Below are positions 60,823-64,000 of a stretch of DNA of 64,000 nt, in pieces. A model generated the notes under the pieces. The model was given only the letters and a program-made list of their open reading frames with translations. It was not told where the DNA came from and made no database searches. Numbering within the stretch: position 1 is the first letter of the stretch; each line of letters begins with the position of its first letter. The translations under genes and the position numbers were made by a program. This DNA is from Roseovarius sp. MMSF_3359 (GTDB lineage Bacteria > Pseudomonadota > Alphaproteobacteria > Rhodobacterales > Rhodobacteraceae): assembly GCF_030733385.1 (NCBI RefSeq), contig NZ_JASHJC010000002.1, forward strand, positions 1-64,000, given 5' to 3'.

Positions 60823-61580
60823 CCCAGAGCCTCTTCGCGGCCTTCATCCATCAAGCGGCGCATCTCGGCAATCGCCGGTTTCAGGCCCAGAAAGATCGCC
60901 TCGCCGATGATAAAGTGCCCGATATTGAGCTCGCGCGCCTCGGGGAACGCCGCGACCGGCTTGACTGTCTCATAGGTCAGCCCGTGGCCAACATGCACCT
61001 CCAGCCCCAGCGAATGCGCAAAGGTCGACATCTCGCGCATCGCTTCCAATTCGCGGTCGCGATCGTCGAACCGGCCCTCGTGATGGGCATCGCAATAGGC
61101 GCCGGAATGCAGCTCGATCACCTCGGCACCAATCCGGTGTGCGGCCTCGATCTGGCGCTTGTCGGCGGCGATGAAGATACTCACCCGACAGCCCGCATCG
61201 CGCAGCGGCGCAATGAAATGCGCCAGCTTGTTCTCTTCGCGCGCAACTTCCAACCCGCCTTCGGTCGTCCGTTCCTCGCGTTTTTCCGGCACGATGCAGA
61301 CCGCATGGGGTTTGTGCCGCAGCGCAATCGCCTGCATTTCATCGGTAGCGGCCATCTCGAAATTCAACGGCACGTTCAGCGTCTCCATCAGCCGGTCGAT
61401 ATCTTCATCGCTGATGTGGCGGCGGTCCTCGCGCAAGTGGGCGGTGATCCCATCCGCCCCCGCCTCTTCGGCCATCTTGGCAGCGCGCAACGGATCCGGC
61501 GTATCGCCGCCCCGTGCATTTCGCACCGTTGCCACATGGTCGATATTGACGCCAAGGCGTAGTTTCTCTGCTGACGACAT
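60819..61580 (-). CDS. pdxJ: Pyridoxine 5'-phosphate synthase
   Basis: This 253-residue TIM-barrel enzyme condenses 1-deoxyxylulose-5-phosphate and amino-acetone phosphate in vitamin B6 synthesis. '[17 protein letters not shown]', '[16 protein letters not shown]', '[11 protein letters not shown]' and '[16 protein letters not shown]' are family signatures. AGAGGG lies 7 nt before the ATG at 61580; a longer frame to 61601 is less supported. It overlaps the ABZJ-like gene by ATGA. Confidence 0.96.
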   Translation of the reverse strand: MSSAEKLRLGVNIDHVATVRNARGGDTPDPLRAAKMAEEAGADGITAHLREDRRHISDEDIDRLMETLNVPLNFEMAATDEMQAIALRHKPHAVCIVPEKREERTTEGGLEVAREENKLAHFIAPLRDAGCRVSIFIAADKRQIEAAHRIGAEVIELHSGAYCDAHHEGRFDDRDRELEAMREMSTFAHSLGLEVHVGHGLTYETVKPVAAFPEARELNIGHFIIGEAIFLGLKPAIAEMRRLMDEGREEALG

Positions 61581-61619
61581 CTGCCGGCCCTCTGAATTCA
61601 TTGCGACTCAGCCGGTAGC

Positions 61620-62285
61620 CTATTCGGGATTTTTCTTGGCGTCAGCCTTGTGCGCAGCTTTTTCTTTCAAGGCCAGCAATTTAGCCTTGAGGCGCCCTTT
61701 GCGGCGATTTTGATAGGCTTGGATCACCGGCAGGCTGGAGTAATAGCAGATCAGCCCGCAGATCAGCCCTGGAATGATGCCGCCGACAAGATAGGGAAAG
61801 AAAACCTCGTCATAGAAAATCCTGAGTTCCGTCCAATGCGCAGTGTCCTCGGTGAACATCGCGATGAAGTTGTCCTTCAGGTCGCCGCCGGCATTGACGA
61901 ATTTCTCCCCCAGGGAGCTATGGATCTCTTCGGTATTGGGCGCGTTACGGTTGCCCAGCAGGAAATGCCCGGTCTGCAAGGACGCGGCCCCGATGAACAC
62001 GAAGGTCAGCGGGTTGCCAAAGAACGTGGCCAGAAGCGAGGCCACGATATTGCCGCGCAGGATGAAGGCCACGAAAGCCGCCAGAAAGAAATGCAACCCG
62101 AAAAACGGCGAGAAGGTCACGAAGACGCCCGCGAAGATGCCCCGCGCGATCCGGTGCGGCGGATCGGGCAGGCGCCAGAGCCGGTGTTTGACATATCGAA
62201 ACGCGCGCGCCCAACCGGTCCGCGGCCAGAGAAACTCGGCCATGGCCCGCCAGATCGGACGTTTGTTTCGGCGCTTGAAGACCAC
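61620..62285 (-). CDS. DUF2062 domain membrane protein
   Basis: This 221-residue protein has 'HRIARGIFAGVFVTFSPFFGLHFFLAAFVAFILRGNIVASLLATFFGNPLTF', the DUF2062 signature, and two or three membrane segments. The C-terminal tail is basic ('QNRRKGRLKAKLLALKEKAAHK'). The start is GTG, 6 nt after AGGAG. It lies 9 nt after relA/spoT and 39 nt before pdxJ. Function unknown. Confidence 0.88.
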   Translation of the reverse strand: MVFKRRNKRPIWRAMAEFLWPRTGWARAFRYVKHRLWRLPDPPHRIARGIFAGVFVTFSPFFGLHFFLAAFVAFILRGNIVASLLATFFGNPLTFVFIGAASLQTGHFLLGNRNAPNTEEIHSSLGEKFVNAGGDLKDNFIAMFTEDTAHWTELRIFYDEVFFPYLVGGIIPGLICGLICYYSSLPVIQAYQNRRKGRLKAKLLALKEKAAHKADAKKNPE

Positions 62286-62294
62286 GAAGGGCTC

Positions 62295-64000
62295 CTAGGT
62301 TTGCAGTGGCTGCGATCCGCCGGTGCGGGCGGGGTCGCGGTGTCGTTCGATTGCGGCCACATCGCTTTCGGCGTCCAGCGCCGAGATCACACGGTGCAGA
62401 TGTTCCGCATCTCTTAACTCGACATCTATCAGCAACCGGTAAAAATCCGGCTTCCGGTCCACAAAATTCAAATCTGAAATATTGGCCTTCTGCTCACCTA
62501 TCAAGGTGCAAATGCGCCCAAGCACACCGGCGTCGTTCCCGATCGTCAAATCCAACGTGACGGAATAAACCGGAGGATGAGTGCCGCTGTGCCAATGCAA
62601 GTCAAGCCAGCGTTGCGGTTGATCGTCGAAAGCCTGCAACGATTCGCAGTCGATCGCATGCACAACAACCCCCTGCCCGCGATAGGTGATGCCGACGATC
62701 CGCTCTCCGGGAAGCGGTTGGCAGCATTGTGCCCGATCAAAGCTCTGATCCGCGGCCAGACCGATCACCGCCAGGTCGAGGTTGACCTCGTCCCCGTCAT
62801 CCGGTGCCAGGTCCGGATAGATCGCATTCAGCACGGTCTGCGCCGTCAGCTCCGCGCTGCCAAGCCGCGCCAACAGCTCGTCGGGCTCCTTGAGGCGCAG
62901 GGTCCGTGCCGCGGATTCCAAGGCCTTATCCGTCGCCTTCTTGCCGACATGCTCAAAAGCGGCGCGCGCCAATTCGCGGCCAAGTTTGATGAACCGGTCC
63001 CGGTCCTGTTCCCGTAACGCGCGGCGGATGGCTGAACGCGCCTTGCCCGTCGTCGCGATATCGAGCCATGTGGGCTGCGGCACCTGACCTTCGGCGGTGA
63101 TGACATCGACCGATTGCCCGTTCTTGATCCGGGTCCAGAGCGGCACCCGCATGCCGTCGATCTTGGCACCAACGCAGGCATGGCCGATCCGCGTGTGGAT
63201 GGCATAGGCGAAATCAATCGGCGTGGCCCCGCGCGGCAGCTTGACCACATCGCCCTTGGGCGTGAAGCAAAACACCTTGTCCGAATACATCTCGAGCTTC
63301 ACCGCTTCGAGAAACTCGTCGTGATCCTCTTCGGCATCGAACTGCTCGGTCAGCGCCGAGATCCATTTCACCGGATCAACGGCAAAGGGGTTTTCGCTCC
63401 GCACCCCGTCGCGATAGGACCAATGCGCCGCCACGCCGGTTTCGGCGACGTCATGCATCTGCCGGGTCCGGATCTGCACCTCGACGCGCTTGCCATCACG
63501 TCCGCTGACCGTGGTGTGGATACTGCGGTAGCCGTTCGACTTGGGTTGGCTGATGTAATCCTTGAACCGCCCCGGCACCGCGCGCCAGCGTTGGTGGATC
63601 GCGCCCAGAACGGCGTAGCAGTCATATTCCGTCCCGGTGATGATCCGGAAACCGTAGATGTCCGAAAGCCGGCTGAACCCCAGCTCCTTCTCCTGCATCT
63701 TGCGCCAGACCGAATAGGGTTTCTTGGCCCGGCCCAGCACATCGGCCTCGATCCCCGCCTTGTCGATCTCAAGGCGCATGTCGCCGGTGATCTTCTCGAC
63801 GACGTCGCCGGTTTCTTTTTGCAACGTAATGAAACGCCGGATGATCGACGCGCGCGCATCGGGGTTCAGCACCTTAAACGCCAGGTCCTCAAGCTCTTCG
63901 CGCATCCACTGCATGCCCATCCGGCCCGCGAGCGGCGCGAAGATATCCATCGTCTCGCGCGCTTTCTTGAGCTGCTTTTCAGGCCGCATCGCCTTGATCG
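62295..64000 (-). CDS. RelA/SpoT bifunctional (p)ppGpp synthetase/hydrolase, 5' end cut off
   Basis: About 568 residues are visible; the N-terminal HD hydrolase domain lies beyond the window. Seen: the synthetase domain ('ADVLGRAKKPYSVWRKMQEKELGFSRLSDIYGFRIITGT', 'YKDYI-SQPKSNGYRSIHTTV'-type segments, here 'FKDYISQPKSNGYRSIHTTV'), the TGS domain ('VFCFTPKGDVVKLPRGATPIDFAYAIHTRIG'), and a C-terminal ACT domain. The synthetase loop 'GYRSIHTTV' is intact. It makes and probably degrades the stringent alarmone. It heads the DUF2062 - pdxJ run. Whether hydrolase function is kept cannot be judged here. Confidence 0.95.
   Translation of the reverse strand, partial: IKAMRPEKQLKKARETMDIFAPLAGRMGMQWMREELEDLAFKVLNPDARASIIRRFITLQKETGDVVEKITGDMRLEIDKAGIEADVLGRAKKPYSVWRKMQEKELGFSRLSDIYGFRIITGTEYDCYAVLGAIHQRWRAVPGRFKDYISQPKSNGYRSIHTTVSGRDGKRVEVQIRTRQMHDVAETGVAAHWSYRDGVRSENPFAVDPVKWISALTEQFDAEEDHDEFLEAVKLEMYSDKVFCFTPKGDVVKLPRGATPIDFAYAIHTRIGHACVGAKIDGMRVPLWTRIKNGQSVDVITAEGQVPQPTWLDIATTGKARSAIRRALREQDRDRFIKLGRELARAAFEHVGKKATDKALESAARTLRLKEPDELLARLGSAELTAQTVLNAIYPDLAPDDGDEVNLDLAVIGLAADQSFDRAQCCQPLPGERIVGITYRGQGVVVHAIDCESLQAFDDQPQRWLDLHWHSGTHPPVYSVTLDLTIGNDAGVLGRICTLIGEQKANISDLNFVDRKPDFYRLLIDVELRDAEHLHRVISALDAESDVAAIERHRDPARTGGSQPLQT

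Overview
The window is a GC-rich bacterial chromosome segment packed with short-spaced or ATGA-overlapping genes. The gene families point to an alphaproteobacterium of the Rhodobacteraceae (Roseobacter group): a periplasmic Mo/W formate dehydrogenase locus with DUF3305, DUF3306, DUF6494 and DUF6505, a (2S)-methylsuccinyl-CoA dehydrogenase of the ethylmalonyl-CoA pathway, a plant-type glutamate-cysteine ligase, and a (p)ppGpp synthetase - DUF2062 - pdxJ - acpS block. This is inference from gene content only; no rRNA, tRNA, CRISPR array, prophage or insertion sequence was seen.

Layout. 1-11285: formate dehydrogenase locus. Minus strand: DUF3305, DUF3306, TorD-like chaperone, small Tat peptide, catalytic subunit, Fe-S subunit. 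Plus strand: a large ferredoxin-like protein, DUF6494, Mrp-type ATPase, a biotin/lipoate-ligase-like protein and DUF6505. A secreted cytochrome c with a TupA-like N-terminal half lies among them. 11406-18885: envelope-stress island with an OmpR-type response regulator and histidine kinase, YfdX, MarC, YrhK, an EEP phosphatase, cardiolipin synthase, an HtrA protease and a coiled-coil protein. yfdX and htrA share a 26-bp upstream element at identical spacing from a -10-like hexamer. 19196-22471: two secreted proteins, the larger a metzincin-like CARDB protein. 22650-31407: a six-gene operon of diheme cytochrome c, GMC oxidoreductase, two unknown proteins, Dyp-type peroxidase and catalase-like hemoprotein, behind a strong terminator and a 17-nt palindrome; this is the best candidate for an undescribed pathway.

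31448-40810: mixed metabolic and housekeeping genes (TSUP transporter, mcd, FAH hydrolase, DUF1045, TetR, META, cupin, recO, sterol desaturase-like, YqgE, DsbD-N-like). 40789-48291: RND efflux pair, then a four-gene minus operon of UDG, phosphoesterase, LysE and moaB. 48406-52019: pyrB, a membrane-anchored unknown, a dihydroorotase homologue lacking catalytic residues, plsY and a small protein. 52033-59083: gshA, Tat-type unknown, rsmE, ubiA, and an OmpA-family protein with a coiled-coil partner. 59296-64000 (minus): relA/spoT (cut by the window edge), DUF2062, pdxJ, a small membrane protein, LysE and acpS.

The molybdopterin enzyme at the left edge needs Tat export, TorD-type chaperoning and cofactor synthesis; moaB at 45754 may contribute to the latter. 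The stress island appears to be a self-contained sensor-effector module. Starts were chosen from Shine-Dalgarno spacing and gene overlaps, so several differ from the longest open frame.
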